Part shown: positions 44,000 to 52,203 of the stretch, piece by piece | Position numbering within the stretch: position 1 is the first letter of the stretch | Layout: each line of letters opens with the position of its first letter | Assembly: GCA_900550445.1 (NCBI GenBank) | Contig: URSF01000001.1 | Coordinates: forward strand, 87,061-151,060 | Origin: an uncultured Rhodospirillaceae bacterium | GTDB lineage: Bacteria; Pseudomonadota; Alphaproteobacteria; CAAGCB01; CAG-977 | DNA length: 64,000 bases | Direction of reading: 5' to 3' | Notes under the pieces: generated by a model | The model's input: only the letters and a program-made list of their open reading frames with translations | Databases searched by the model: none | What the model was told of the DNA's origin: nothing | Translations under genes and position numbers: made by a program

Positions 44000-44440
44000 T
44001 TATTTCTTTTTGCGAAAAGCGTTTAAACTGACGACGTTTTCCTGATCGGATTCGGGTTTGTGTTTCTTTTCTTTCTTTTTTTCAGGTTGAGGCGGTTCGG
44101 GAGTGAATGAAACGGCGAACTGCGCGAAAGGATCGGCGAACCGGACAATGGCCGCGAACGGGACAAAGATTTTTTCCGGAATGTTTCCGAAACTGAGTAC
44201 GACGGAAAAAGCGTCGTCGGAAACTTCCAGGTCGCTGTATTCGTGCTGTAAAACGATCGTAATTTCTTCGGGATAGGCGGCTTTCAGCCGGTCGGACAAA
44301 ACCACGTCGTCGCGCGGCGTTTGAAAAGTGATGTAAAAATGGTTGCCGTCCAGGCCGTTTTTCTGTGCGGACAACAACGCATCGTGCACAACGTGTAGCA
44401 ATGCTTTTTCAACCAGTCGTTCATAAGAAATTTCTGTCAT
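44000..44440 (-). CDS. sspB: ClpXP adaptor SspB
   Basis: The 146-residue protein matches the alphaproteobacterial SspB family: YERLVEKALLHVVHDALL, HFYITFQTPRDDVVLSDRLK and the hydrophobic substrate groove FSVVLSFGNIPEKIFVPFAA. A charged tail ends VVSLNAFRKKK, the usual ClpX-contact region. SspB delivers SsrA-tagged proteins to ClpXP. The ssrA gene lies just upstream on the same strand, so tag maker and tag reader are adjacent. Confidence 0.9.
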   Translation of the reverse strand: MTEISYERLVEKALLHVVHDALLSAQKNGLDGNHFYITFQTPRDDVVLSDRLKAAYPEEITIVLQHEYSDLEVSDDAFSVVLSFGNIPEKIFVPFAAIVRFADPFAQFAVSFTPEPPQPEKKKEKKHKPESDQENVVSLNAFRKKK

Positions 44441-44465
44441 CGATATCCTTAAAGGCAGAAAAGAT

Positions 44466-44503
44466 TAAAAATAATGGGACACTTCTGTTGCTAGGCAAGT
44501 CCC
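44466..44503 (-). terminator. Hairpin at the ssrA 3' end
   Basis: On the minus strand GGGAC near the end of the coding piece pairs with GTCCC and is followed by ATTATTTTTAATC. It marks the 3' end of the tmRNA transcript, about 30 bases before the sspB start. Confidence 0.55.
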
Positions 44504-44862
44504 CGCCCCACCCGAAGCGCTCAAGCCCCGGGGATTAAGTTCGGTCGTCCGGCCGCATTACGCAGCGAGAGCAACCTGAGTGCGATTATCATTCGCATTT
44601 AAAGTTATAGCCCGATAACGGTGGTACAATGCCGGATGCAGATCCTGTCTTTACTACGCGCGTCGATCCTGTTTCGTCCCCCTTTGCTTGAATCCGTTTT
44701 ATAGCTCATCTGTACGGTCGGTTCGGTTCTCGAATATAAAGTACGCTCCGTTTCTGCGATTCGACCGCCGGATGAAATGGTGGAGACGCCGGGTACCGCC
44801 CCCGGGTCCGCTACGCCTATTCCGCAGGGCGTTTAGCATCATAGCCGGATAAATCCGGCAAC
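44476..44862 (-). ncRNA. ssrA: Transfer-messenger RNA, circularly permuted two-piece
   Basis: On the minus strand the acceptor piece comes first, ending CGTCTCCACCA with its CCA at 44780-44778. A processed spacer follows, then the coding piece beginning GGGGACG at 44681. GGGGACG pairs with CGTCTCC (7 bp, one G-U) to rebuild the tRNA-like acceptor stem, and a T-arm CCGGG/CCCGG is present. The tag frame at 44596-44558 encodes ANDNRTQVALAA followed by TAA, a typical degradation tag ending ALAA. The permuted order is the alphaproteobacterial form, in which the two pieces are cut apart after transcription. Confidence 0.95.
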
Positions 44863-44867
44863 TAAGA

Positions 44868-44895
44868 GTATAAGGATTCAAAACACTGAAAGCAA
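44868..44895 (-). promoter_or_regulatory. Promoter of ssrA
   Basis: On the minus strand TTGCTT (44895-44890), 16 bases, TATACT (44873-44868) place the start near 44861, where the GCCGGATTTATCCGGC hairpin of the acceptor piece begins. Confidence 0.75.
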
Positions 44896-44919
44896 GAGGG
44901 AAAGACTTTTGAAAAAAGA

Positions 44920-44949
44920 TTGACCTTGTTTTAACGGGGAAAGTTATTT
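44920..44949 (+). promoter_or_regulatory. Putative promoter of RNA copy B
   Basis: TTGACC (44920-44925), 18 bases, TTATTT (44944-44949) point rightward, divergent from ssrA, about 60 bases before the conserved RNA core. Confidence 0.4.
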
Positions 44950-45006
44950 AATCTCTACTTATCTGCATGCGGTAATTGTTCCGTTTGCAAACAGAGTCTG
45001 AAAAAA

Positions 45007-45240
45007 ACAGGTTCGGAGCCGTAGAAAGCTCTTGTACAAGCGGTGTTTGATATAAATGCCGACAATCCGTTTCGCATGATGAGGAACGGAATTATATCCC
45101 CGATTTCTTTTGTGGATCGGGGAGGTTTTGACGTATGTTCAGAAGCTTTGATTTGAATTGGAAAGCTTTAAAGGTCAAACGGTCATACTTGTACATGATT
45201 TTCTAACTCTCCGATCCGCCTGTTTTCAGGCGGTTTTTTT
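45007..45240 (+). ncRNA. Structured RNA element, copy B
   Basis: Homologue of copy A (471-700 minus). The long-range stem pairs 45013-45018 with 45209-45214, 45022-45027 with 45200-45205 and 45033-45040 with 45188-45195. Hairpins are 45050-45055 with 45092-45097, extended by 45066-45072 with 45084-45090; 45098-45104 with 45116-45122; and 45127-45132 with 45174-45179, topped by 45143-45149 with 45162-45168. TGTACAAG/CTTGTACA here replaces TACACGAG/CTCGTGTA in copy A, and the apical stem AAGCTTT/AAAGCTT replaces ATTCCCGT/ACGGGAAT. Invariant unpaired blocks include CCGTAGAAAGCTCTT and GTATGTTCAG. GGGGAGG precedes an ATG at 45135 opening a 23-codon frame. It ends in an intrinsic terminator 24 bases before the lipoprotein ATG. 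Confidence 0.82.
45216..45240 (+). terminator. Intrinsic terminator of RNA copy B
   Basis: CCGCCTG, TTTT, CAGGCGG is followed by seven T. It is placed one base after the 3' strand of the RNA closing helix and upstream of the lipoprotein ribosome site. Confidence 0.9.
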
Positions 45241-45264
45241 ACGTAAAAAGAGGAAAGGTTATTG

Positions 45265-45741
45265 ATGAACAAGTATCTGTTTTTAATTTTTCCGTTTTTA
45301 TTAACGGGTTGCCAGTCTAATAATTTCATAGATTGGTACGAAGCTGAATTGACTTTAACGCCGAGAGATCTGACAAAAACAGAGGTTAAAGTGGTTGAAA
45401 CGTCGCGTTATCAGGAAAAAATAAAGTCTTTGACGGATCAAGGGTATGTGATTGTCGGAACGTCTATGTTTAAAGGCGGGTGGGAACCCCGTTATTTGGC
45501 CGTTGAAGCGGCGATGCAATACGGGGCGACGGTTGTTGTGATTACATCAAAAACCGTCGGGAGTGTAACGCAAAATTATAATGTCACCGTGCCGCGTGAA
45601 AATGTCGGCGTGTATCGGGGCAGTAACGGTTCGCACGGCACGTTCATCGGTGTGTCCGCACAAAATGTCAGTGGCAGTTACAGCTTTGATCTTTTGGAAC
45701 AAAAGGCCACGTTTCTGGCAAAAAAGGATAATGAACAATGA
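45265..45741 (+). CDS. Lipoprotein downstream of RNA copy B
   Basis: The 158-residue lipoprotein has lipobox LLTGCQ. A small alpha/beta-looking domain reads SRYQEKIKSLTDQGYVIVGT, then EPRYLAVEAAMQYGATVVVI, and a Ser/Gly/Asn-rich C-terminal part contains GVYRGSNGSHGTF. The pattern of a helix, GYVIVGxS strand and GAxVVVI strand is seen in small uncharacterised lipoproteins. It overlaps the next lipoprotein gene by 4 bases. Its start (45265) follows GAGGAAAGG. Confidence 0.75.
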   Translation: MNKYLFLIFPFLLTGCQSNNFIDWYEAELTLTPRDLTKTEVKVVETSRYQEKIKSLTDQGYVIVGTSMFKGGWEPRYLAVEAAMQYGATVVVITSKTVGSVTQNYNVTVPRENVGVYRGSNGSHGTFIGVSAQNVSGSYSFDLLEQKATFLAKKDNEQ

Positions 45742-46349
45742 AAAAAATATGTGTTATTTTTTTGTTTTTGTCAGGTTGTGCTTCTCATACGTATTATTAT
45801 CCGAACATTCCAAAAGATTATGCCGTTTCTGAGATTACGGAAAAAGAAAAATCAGAAGTTAGTATTTCCGTAGAAGCTTCTTTGGTTAATATTCAACAAT
45901 ACGAACTTCACGAGGAATGGAAAAAAAATACAGCACGTTTTTTGAAAGAGGAATTAAATAAAAGCGGATTGTTTAAACGGGTCAGATTCGCTTTACCCAG
46001 TGAAAAAAGTGATTTTCATATTCATTTTTCTTTCTTTGAAGGAGGGACTTCTCAGGAAGATCGTTTAACTGCGGCGATCACTTTCGGTTATACATTAGGA
46101 GCAATACCAGTAACTGTGCATAACACATCAGATGTGGTTATGACGATCTATTATAAAGGAATAGAGATTTATTCCCTTGTCGCTCCGCATTATAACAGAA
46201 TTTGGATGTGGACGCCTTTAATAGTATTGCTTCCGATTACAATGCCGTTAAACTGGCCGGATAAAACAAGGTATATTCGCTATTTTCTTTGGCAGATTGA
46301 ACAAAACAAGCTGTATAATCCGTCTTATTTTATTTCTCAAAGGCATTAA
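45738..46349 (+). CDS. AT-rich lipoprotein, unknown function
   Basis: The 203-residue lipoprotein has lipobox FLSGCAS. The middle contains WKKNTARFLKEELNKSGLFK and FHIHFSFFEGG, and two hydrophobic stretches follow (AITFGYTLGAIPVTVH and WMWTPLIVLLPITMPLNW), which may insert into membrane. Its codon use is more AT-rich than its neighbours, a possible sign of recent arrival. It is translationally coupled to the preceding lipoprotein. Confidence 0.65.
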   Translation: MKKICVIFLFLSGCASHTYYYPNIPKDYAVSEITEKEKSEVSISVEASLVNIQQYELHEEWKKNTARFLKEELNKSGLFKRVRFALPSEKSDFHIHFSFFEGGTSQEDRLTAAITFGYTLGAIPVTVHNTSDVVMTIYYKGIEIYSLVAPHYNRIWMWTPLIVLLPITMPLNWPDKTRYIRYFLWQIEQNKLYNPSYFISQRH

Positions 46350-46439
46350 ATTCGTAATCGGAAACAAATCTTGCGTCTTCATCGTTCGTGTTTTAAACTG
46401 CCCGCATGTTTTTTGTTTTTAGACCAAGGTGAACTTGTC

Positions 46440-47378
46440 ATGGAATTAACCGCAGATCAAAAACGGGAAATTGATGAATTGACGGCAACGACGTATATGA
46501 CAAAACGGCCGACCGTTCCCGCGCTTGAAGAAATTCTTTATAAACCTTTTCCTGTTTTAAACCACGGGTTTATTCGCGTTGTTGATTATATGGGCGACGA
46601 TTCGGCAATCGTGCAGGCGGCGCGCGTGTCTTACGGCCGCGGAACAAAAAAGACTTCGCAGGATAAGGGATTGATCAATTATCTGATGCGTCACCGCCAC
46701 ACATCGCCGTTTGAAATGTGTGAAATCAAGCTGCATGTCAAGCTGCCGATTTTTGTTGCCCGTCACTGGGTGCGTCACAGAACGGCCAGCATTAACGAAT
46801 ATTCGGCGCGCTATTCCATTCTGGACCGTGAATTTTATTTCCCGAAGTTTGAAGATATGGCCGCGCAGGCGACCGAAAATCATCAGGGACGCGGCGAAAC
46901 CCTTTCCATGGAAGAAGCACAGCAGGTTTTTGACATTTTAAAAGCCGACGCTTTGAAGTGTTATGACGATTACGAATATATGCTTAACGAAAATCCGGAC
47001 GGCACGCGCAAGGATGAAAGCCGCAAAGGATTGGCCAGAGAGCTGGCGCGCATGAATCTGCCCGTCAACGTATACACGCAGTGGTACTGGAAAACGGATT
47101 TGCATAATCTGTTTCACTTTTTGTCTTTGCGGGCCGAGGCGCACGCGCAAAAAGAAATCCGCGATTATGCCAATATTATTTTGGATATTTGCCGCAAATG
47201 GGTTCCTTTGGCCACCGAAGCGTTTGAAGAACATCGATTAGGCGGTACGCATTTGTCCAAAAAAGGACTGGACGCCGTGCGCCGCATGATTAACGGCGAA
47301 AAAATCGACCGGGAAAGCTGCGGGTTGATGAAAGGCGAATGGAACGAATTAAAAACAGTTTTGGGAATCAAGGAATAA
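46440..47378 (+). CDS. thyX: Flavin-dependent thymidylate synthase
   Basis: ThyX makes dTMP from dUMP using FAD and methylene-tetrahydrofolate, releasing tetrahydrofolate, so it does not need dihydrofolate reductase. The diagnostic motif RHRTASINEYSARY is intact. Substrate residues lie in NLPVNVYTQWYWKTDLHNLFHFL. At 312 residues it is of the longer proteobacterial type. The start at 46440 follows AAGGTGA. It lies 4 bases upstream of hflK, where many alphaproteobacteria have thyA-folA. Confidence 0.95.
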   Translation: MELTADQKREIDELTATTYMTKRPTVPALEEILYKPFPVLNHGFIRVVDYMGDDSAIVQAARVSYGRGTKKTSQDKGLINYLMRHRHTSPFEMCEIKLHVKLPIFVARHWVRHRTASINEYSARYSILDREFYFPKFEDMAAQATENHQGRGETLSMEEAQQVFDILKADALKCYDDYEYMLNENPDGTRKDESRKGLARELARMNLPVNVYTQWYWKTDLHNLFHFLSLRAEAHAQKEIRDYANIILDICRKWVPLATEAFEEHRLGGTHLSKKGLDAVRRMINGEKIDRESCGLMKGEWNELKTVLGIKE

Positions 47379-47382
47379 AGTT

Positions 47383-48468
47383 ATGGCTGATGATAAAAGC
47401 CCGTGGGGCAATAATACCAATGATGACGATCAAAATCCGTGGAAACCGCGTCAGAACGACGCTCCGCCGGATATTGAAACTCTGCTGCGTAAAAGTCAGG
47501 ATAAAGTTCATCGGATAATGAGCGGCGGCGGACGGAACAAAGGCGGTTTTAATTTTAAAAGCTTTTGGGGAATCGCCGGGGTTGTTGTTTTGTTGTGGGC
47601 TTTAACCGGATTTTATCAGGTACAGCCGCAGGAACAGGGGGTCGTGCTGCGTTTCGGAAAGTATGCCTATACAACGGCACCGGGGTTGCATTATCATTTG
47701 CCGTATCCGATCGAAACGGTTTTGACGCCAAACGTGTCGCGCGAAAACCGTATTGAAATCGGTTTCGTTTCCGAACCGATCCGCCGCAGGAATTCTGTCC
47801 GTAATCTTCAGGCTGAAAATATTGCTTTGACAGGGGACGAAAATATTGTCGAGGTCAATTTTACGGTGACTTGGAAAGTCAAAAACGCCGGTGATTTTCT
47901 GTTCAATGTCCGCGATCCCGAATCGACGGTGCGCACGGCGGCCGAAAGCGCCATGCGCGATTCGATCGGGGTAACGCCGATTATGGAAATCATTGCCGAT
48001 GACCGCAAAGGCGTACAGGAACGGGCGGAAAAAACGCTGCAGACTTTGCTGGACAGGTATAAAACGGGAATTGCCGTTACATCGATTCAATTGACCAAGG
48101 CCGATGCACCGGCGCAGGTTATTGATGCGTTTAACGACGTGCAGCGCGCCAAAGCCGACAAAGAACGTTTAAGCAATGAAGCCGAAGCTTACCGCAACGA
48201 TATTTTGCCGCGTGCCCGCGGGGAGGCGTCTCGCATTATCAGCGAAGCCGAAGCATATAAATCGCGCGTTATTGATGCGGCCAAAGGGGACAGCGCCCGC
48301 TTTACCGCGGTGCTGGAAGAATATCTGGCGGCAAAAGAAGTCGTGGCCAGACGGTTGTTCCTGGAAACAATGGAAGACGTTTACAGCCGCGTTGATAAAG
48401 TCATTGTCGATAAAGAAGCCGGCGGCGTCGTGCCGTATCTGCCGTTAACCGAACTGAACAAAAAATAG
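47383..48468 (+). CDS. hflK: FtsH modulator HflK
   Basis: The 361-residue SPFH/band-7 protein has a Gly/Asn-rich cytoplasmic N-terminus. A membrane helix at about residues 60-79 is followed by the band-7 domain (QPQEQGVVLRFGKY) and a coiled coil (ADKERLSNEAEAYRNDILPR). HflK and HflC form a cage around the FtsH protease and limit its action on membrane proteins. It starts 4 bases after thyX. Confidence 0.94.
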   Translation: MADDKSPWGNNTNDDDQNPWKPRQNDAPPDIETLLRKSQDKVHRIMSGGGRNKGGFNFKSFWGIAGVVVLLWALTGFYQVQPQEQGVVLRFGKYAYTTAPGLHYHLPYPIETVLTPNVSRENRIEIGFVSEPIRRRNSVRNLQAENIALTGDENIVEVNFTVTWKVKNAGDFLFNVRDPESTVRTAAESAMRDSIGVTPIMEIIADDRKGVQERAEKTLQTLLDRYKTGIAVTSIQLTKADAPAQVIDAFNDVQRAKADKERLSNEAEAYRNDILPRARGEASRIISEAEAYKSRVIDAAKGDSARFTAVLEEYLAAKEVVARRLFLETMEDVYSRVDKVIVDKEAGGVVPYLPLTELNKK

Positions 48469-48481
48469 GAGAGCAAAACAA

Positions 48482-49360
48482 ATGAAACCGCAATTAAAAA
48501 TGATCTTGGGCGTTGTTGCCGCGGCTGTTGTGATTGTTCTTTTGGATTCTTTGTTCATTGTGCCGCAGACGCAGCAGGCGATAGTTATTCAGTTCGGCGA
48601 ACCCAAACGGGTTATTCAATCGCCCGGACTGTGTGTAAAAATTCCCTTTATTCAGCGCGTTATTTTGTATGACAATCGTTTGTTGGGATTGGATCCGCCG
48701 GCAAAAGAAGTGCTGTTGTCGGATAAGAAACGAATCGTTGTCGATGCGTTTTTGCGGTTTAAAATCATTAATCCGCTGTTGTTCTATCAGGCCTTGCAGA
48801 CCGAAGAAATGGCACATTCCCGTTTAAGCGATGCGACGGTGTCGTCATTGCGCGATGTTTTGGGAAAATACGACATGAAAACGATTTTATCGCCGAAGCG
48901 TACGGAAATCATGGCGCAGATTCGCGATGAGGTTGATTCCAAAGCAAAGGCGTTCGGGGTTGAAGTCGTTGACGTGCGTATCCGTCGCGCGGATCTGCCG
49001 GAAGAAACGTCTCAGGCCGTTTATGCGCGTATGCGTTCCGAACGCGAACGTGAAGCAAAGGAATTTCGCGCACAGGGGCAGCAGATGAATCAAAAAATCA
49101 AAGCCGAGGCTGACAGAGACAAGGTCAAAATTATTGCCGAAGCCCAGAAAAATGCGCAAATTCTGCGCGGGCAGGGGGACAAAGAAGCCGCACGCATCTG
49201 GGCAAAAGCCTCTAAGCGCGACAAGGATTTCTATGCGTTTTACCGTTCTTTGGAGGCTTATAAAAAATCAATGCAGGCCGAAGGAACTTCTTTGGTGATT
49301 TCGCCCGAGTCCGAATTTTTTAAATTTTTCGGATCACTGCCGGCCGGAACAAAACGCTAG
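48482..49360 (+). CDS. hflC: FtsH modulator HflC
   Basis: The 292-residue band-7 protein has an N-terminal helix (GVVAAAVVIVLLDSLFIV), the segment VPQTQQAIVIQFGEPKRV and a long helical arm ending FFKFFGSLPAGTK. It partners HflK, whose gene ends 13 bases upstream. The order hflK-hflC-DUF2065-degP is the usual alphaproteobacterial one. Confidence 0.94.
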   Translation: MKPQLKMILGVVAAAVVIVLLDSLFIVPQTQQAIVIQFGEPKRVIQSPGLCVKIPFIQRVILYDNRLLGLDPPAKEVLLSDKKRIVVDAFLRFKIINPLLFYQALQTEEMAHSRLSDATVSSLRDVLGKYDMKTILSPKRTEIMAQIRDEVDSKAKAFGVEVVDVRIRRADLPEETSQAVYARMRSEREREAKEFRAQGQQMNQKIKAEADRDKVKIIAEAQKNAQILRGQGDKEAARIWAKASKRDKDFYAFYRSLEAYKKSMQAEGTSLVISPESEFFKFFGSLPAGTKR

Positions 49361-49374
49361 AACGGAGTAAACAA

Positions 49375-49563
49375 ATGCAGGATCTGGCCGTCGCTTTTGC
49401 GCTGACTTTTGTTATCGAAGGGATATTTTATGCGCTGGCGCCTGAAAAAGTGCAGGCCATGATGCGCGAATTGATTGCTCTGGATCCCGAAACGCTGCGC
49501 AAAGCCGGATTGCTGGTCGCGTTAATCGGCGTCATTTTTGTCGTTATGCTCAGGGGGCCGTAA
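49375..49563 (+). CDS. DUF2065 small membrane protein
   Basis: The 62-residue protein has two hydrophobic helices (VAFALTFVIEGIFYALAP, LVALIGVIFVVMLRG), the normal form of the DUF2065/YjeT family. It is encoded between hflC and degP as in other alphaproteobacteria. Function is unknown; a link to membrane protein quality control is inferred from context. Confidence 0.9.
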   Translation: MQDLAVAFALTFVIEGIFYALAPEKVQAMMRELIALDPETLRKAGLLVALIGVIFVVMLRGP

Positions 49564-49565
49564 AG

Positions 49566-50978
49566 ATGTTTAAAGTCGTTTTCGGCCTTGTTCTGCTTGT
49601 TTCGTTGCCCGTGTCGGCGCAGACGGTTGTTTCTTTCGCAGATGCGGTTCAAAAGGTGCTGCCTTCGGTTGTCAGTGTTTCCGCGGCAAAAGTACAGGCT
49701 GAACCGCCTGAAATGATGCTGGCTTTGCGCGGATCGCCTTTTGAACAGTTTTTCAAGGACGTTTACCGTGACGGCGGATTTGACGCGCCGAAATCCATTT
49801 TGCTGGGGTCCGGTTTGATTTACGACCGTGACGGTCATATTGTCACCAGTGCGCATGTTGTTGAAAATATCGACGAAGTCATGGTGACAATGAATGACGG
49901 CGCCGTTTTGACGGGAAAAGTTGCCGGCCGGGATCCGAAAACGGATTTGGCGGTCGTTCGGGTGGAAGGAAAAAACCTGTCTCCTGTCGTTTTAGGGGAT
50001 TCTGACGCCGCGCGGATCGGCGATCCCGTTTTGGCCGTCGGCAATCCTTTTGGTCTGGGCAATACGGTAACGGCCGGTATTATTTCGGCGCGTTCCCGGG
50101 ATATTCAGGTCGGACCTTATGACGATTTTATTCAGACGGACGCGGCGATTAATCGCGGAAATTCCGGCGGTCCTCTGTTTAATGCCGCGGGGCAAATGAT
50201 CGGCGTTAATACGGCGATTTTCTCTCCGTCCGGCGGCAGTGTCGGTATTGCCTTTGCCGTCCCGTCCAAAATGGTGAAAACGGTTGCCGACGCTTTGATC
50301 AAAGACGGTGTCGTCAAGCGCGGCCGGCTGGGATTGAAAATACAGACGGTCACGCCGGAAATGGCCGAAGAGCTGAAAATGACCAAACCGCACGGCGCAA
50401 TGGTCGCCGGCATTGATCCGGCGTCTGCAGCGGCACGGTCAAAAATTCGGACCGGGGACGTTGTCATTCGTTTTAATCGGCAGGACGTACCGTCCATGCG
50501 GGCTTTGCCGCGCATGGCCGCCGAAACGCCGGTCGGAACAACGGTGCCCGTGACGGTTTGGCGTGACGGGAAGGCTGTCGAGGTATCTTTGACTCTGTCC
50601 GAAATGCCCGAACCGGCGCAGGCGCAGGTCTTGCCGGACGGAAAAGATCAGGCGGGGACTTTCGCGACGAAAACTCTGCCGCTTTTAGGCGTTGCGGTTG
50701 CCGAACTGACGCCGGAAATCCGACAAAAATTCCGCCTGCAAAAGAACGCGGCCGGTCTGGCCGTCGTCAGCGTTCTGCCCGGGTCGGACGCCGCGTTAAA
50801 AGGACTGACGCCGGGGGATTTGCTGGTTGAATTGGACAGGAAGAAGCTGTCTGATTTTCAGGCGGCGGAATATTGGGAAAAAGAAGCCGCCGAAATGGGG
50901 CAGGAATCCGCGTTTGTTTTAATTGACAGGGACGGCGAACGTTTCTTTGCCGTCGTCAGATTTATTCCCGTACCTTAG
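49566..50978 (+). CDS. degP: Periplasmic serine endoprotease DegP/DegQ (Do family)
   Basis: The 470-residue protease has a signal peptide ending PVSAQ. Its trypsin-like domain carries the triad at IVTSAHVVEN (His), DPKTDLAVVRV (Asp) and NRGNSGGPLF (Ser). Two PDZ domains follow (RGRLGLKIQTVTPEMAEELK, then LPLLGVAVAELTPEIRQK). It degrades or chaperones misfolded periplasmic proteins. It starts 2 bases after DUF2065. Confidence 0.94.
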   Translation: MFKVVFGLVLLVSLPVSAQTVVSFADAVQKVLPSVVSVSAAKVQAEPPEMMLALRGSPFEQFFKDVYRDGGFDAPKSILLGSGLIYDRDGHIVTSAHVVENIDEVMVTMNDGAVLTGKVAGRDPKTDLAVVRVEGKNLSPVVLGDSDAARIGDPVLAVGNPFGLGNTVTAGIISARSRDIQVGPYDDFIQTDAAINRGNSGGPLFNAAGQMIGVNTAIFSPSGGSVGIAFAVPSKMVKTVADALIKDGVVKRGRLGLKIQTVTPEMAEELKMTKPHGAMVAGIDPASAAARSKIRTGDVVIRFNRQDVPSMRALPRMAAETPVGTTVPVTVWRDGKAVEVSLTLSEMPEPAQAQVLPDGKDQAGTFATKTLPLLGVAVAELTPEIRQKFRLQKNAAGLAVVSVLPGSDAALKGLTPGDLLVELDRKKLSDFQAAEYWEKEAAEMGQESAFVLIDRDGERFFAVVRFIPVP

Positions 50979-50987
50979 GCGAAAAAA

Positions 50988-51452
50988 ATGCGTGTCGACT
51001 TTTATCATTTGCAAAAATCTTCTTTAGAGCAGGCTTTGCCGATGCTGGCGGAAAAAGTGTATGCAACGGGAAAACGTCTGTTGATTAAAACGGAATTGAA
51101 TGAAAAGGCGGAATATCTCAATACGCTGTTATGGACGTACCGTCCGGATTCGTGGCTGCCGCACGGTTCGGAATCGGACGGAAACGAAACTGATCAGCCC
51201 GTGCTGATTACGACGCGGAACGGCAATTTAAACCAGGCGGAAATGGTTATGCTGGTTGACGGAGGAACGGTTGAGGAAATTCAGTCGTTTGAACGTTGCC
51301 TGAATTTATTTAACGGTCACGACGAAACGGCGGTGCAGCAGGCGCGCGAGCTGTGGAAAGCTGTCGTAGACGCCGGGTTGGAAGCCTATTATTGGCAGCA
51401 GAACGACGCCGGAAAATGGGAAATGAAAGCGTCCAAAGTTCCCGAAAAATAA
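50988..51452 (+). CDS. holC: DNA polymerase III chi subunit
   Basis: The 154-residue HolC protein has the family features VDFYHLQKSSLEQALPML, the groove TLLWTYRPDSWLPHGSE and VLITTRNGN. Chi links the clamp-loader to single-strand binding protein. It follows degP by 9 bases and probably shares its transcript. Confidence 0.9.
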   Translation: MRVDFYHLQKSSLEQALPMLAEKVYATGKRLLIKTELNEKAEYLNTLLWTYRPDSWLPHGSESDGNETDQPVLITTRNGNLNQAEMVMLVDGGTVEEIQSFERCLNLFNGHDETAVQQARELWKAVVDAGLEAYYWQQNDAGKWEMKASKVPEK

Positions 51453-51491
51453 AGCCGGCTGCCGATATTGGCATAAATCGAATATTATTTT

Positions 51492-52199
51492 TTATCGTCC
51501 TGTTGACGTGTGCCTGCGCAAAGCGGCCGCCGTATTGCCCAGCGAAGCGACAACAGTTTTAATGCCGAAAGCTTGTTTCGACGGTTTTTTCTTTAATCCC
51601 TGCAGGATATCTTTGGATACTTTGCGCGTTGAAGAAAAGCGCGATAAGATGTTTGCGGTCGCTTTTTTCAGATCCTGCTTGATCTTGTGCGCTTTTTCAT
51701 ACAGACGGATTCCCAAAACGGCCGATACCGGGTTATGAAACAACGGCTGCGGCGGCAGTTTCAAATCGGCTTGATGCAAAGCTTTGTAAGCAAAGACAAC
51801 GCAGTTCCCGGAAAAAATACTGTATTTCGGCGGGTTGGCTTTTTCCTTTTCAACATAGGATTTAATTTTATCATACTGCTTGGGCGTAATATGATAAACC
51901 ATTTTGTCGTCATAAGGTTCTTTGGAATCATCAGCGACAAATCCTTGATACTTCCCGCTGACCAGCAGAGGCAGTTTTTCTTTAAAGCTCAGATTTTCAT
52001 TTTCTGGCAGCGCGGTCGCCGCATGAAAACCGTAAACGGTTTCTTTGCCGTTCTGATCGGTCAGGCCGATAAAAGCATGCCCCGTAACGGCGCCGACGTC
52101 GGCTTCGCGTTTCATAACCGCGTCCTTTAAACGGGAAGGAATTAAAAATCCCGGAGATTCAAGATAAAGCGTCGCTTTGCAGGAACGATTGTCCGCCAT
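51492..52199 (-). CDS. Papain-like cysteine hydrolase, effector-like
   Basis: The 235-residue protein has no signal peptide. A His motif (TGHAFIGLTDQNGKETVYGF) precedes a Cys motif (YSIFSGNCVVFAYKALH), the His-first order of circularly permuted NlpC/P60 or LRAT-like hydrolases. The His-then-YGF-then-NCV layout is found in type VI secretion-type hydrolase effectors. A basic C-terminal tail (KKPSKQAFGIKTVVASLG) may be a membrane or partner contact. The start at 52199 follows GAGGAAT. It is 4 bases after the acidic partner gene. Function is inferred. Confidence 0.55.
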   Translation of the reverse strand: MADNRSCKATLYLESPGFLIPSRLKDAVMKREADVGAVTGHAFIGLTDQNGKETVYGFHAATALPENENLSFKEKLPLLVSGKYQGFVADDSKEPYDDKMVYHITPKQYDKIKSYVEKEKANPPKYSIFSGNCVVFAYKALHQADLKLPPQPLFHNPVSAVLGIRLYEKAHKIKQDLKKATANILSRFSSTRKVSKDILQGLKKKPSKQAFGIKTVVASLGNTAAALRRHTSTGR

Positions 52200-52203
52200 G
52201 GCG

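Noticed and set aside
45007..45240. 6S RNA or RNase P RNA as identity of the structured element
   Set aside because: It has three internal hairpins instead of the single-bubble rod of 6S RNA, and lacks the conserved RNase P core (GAGGAAAGTCC type).
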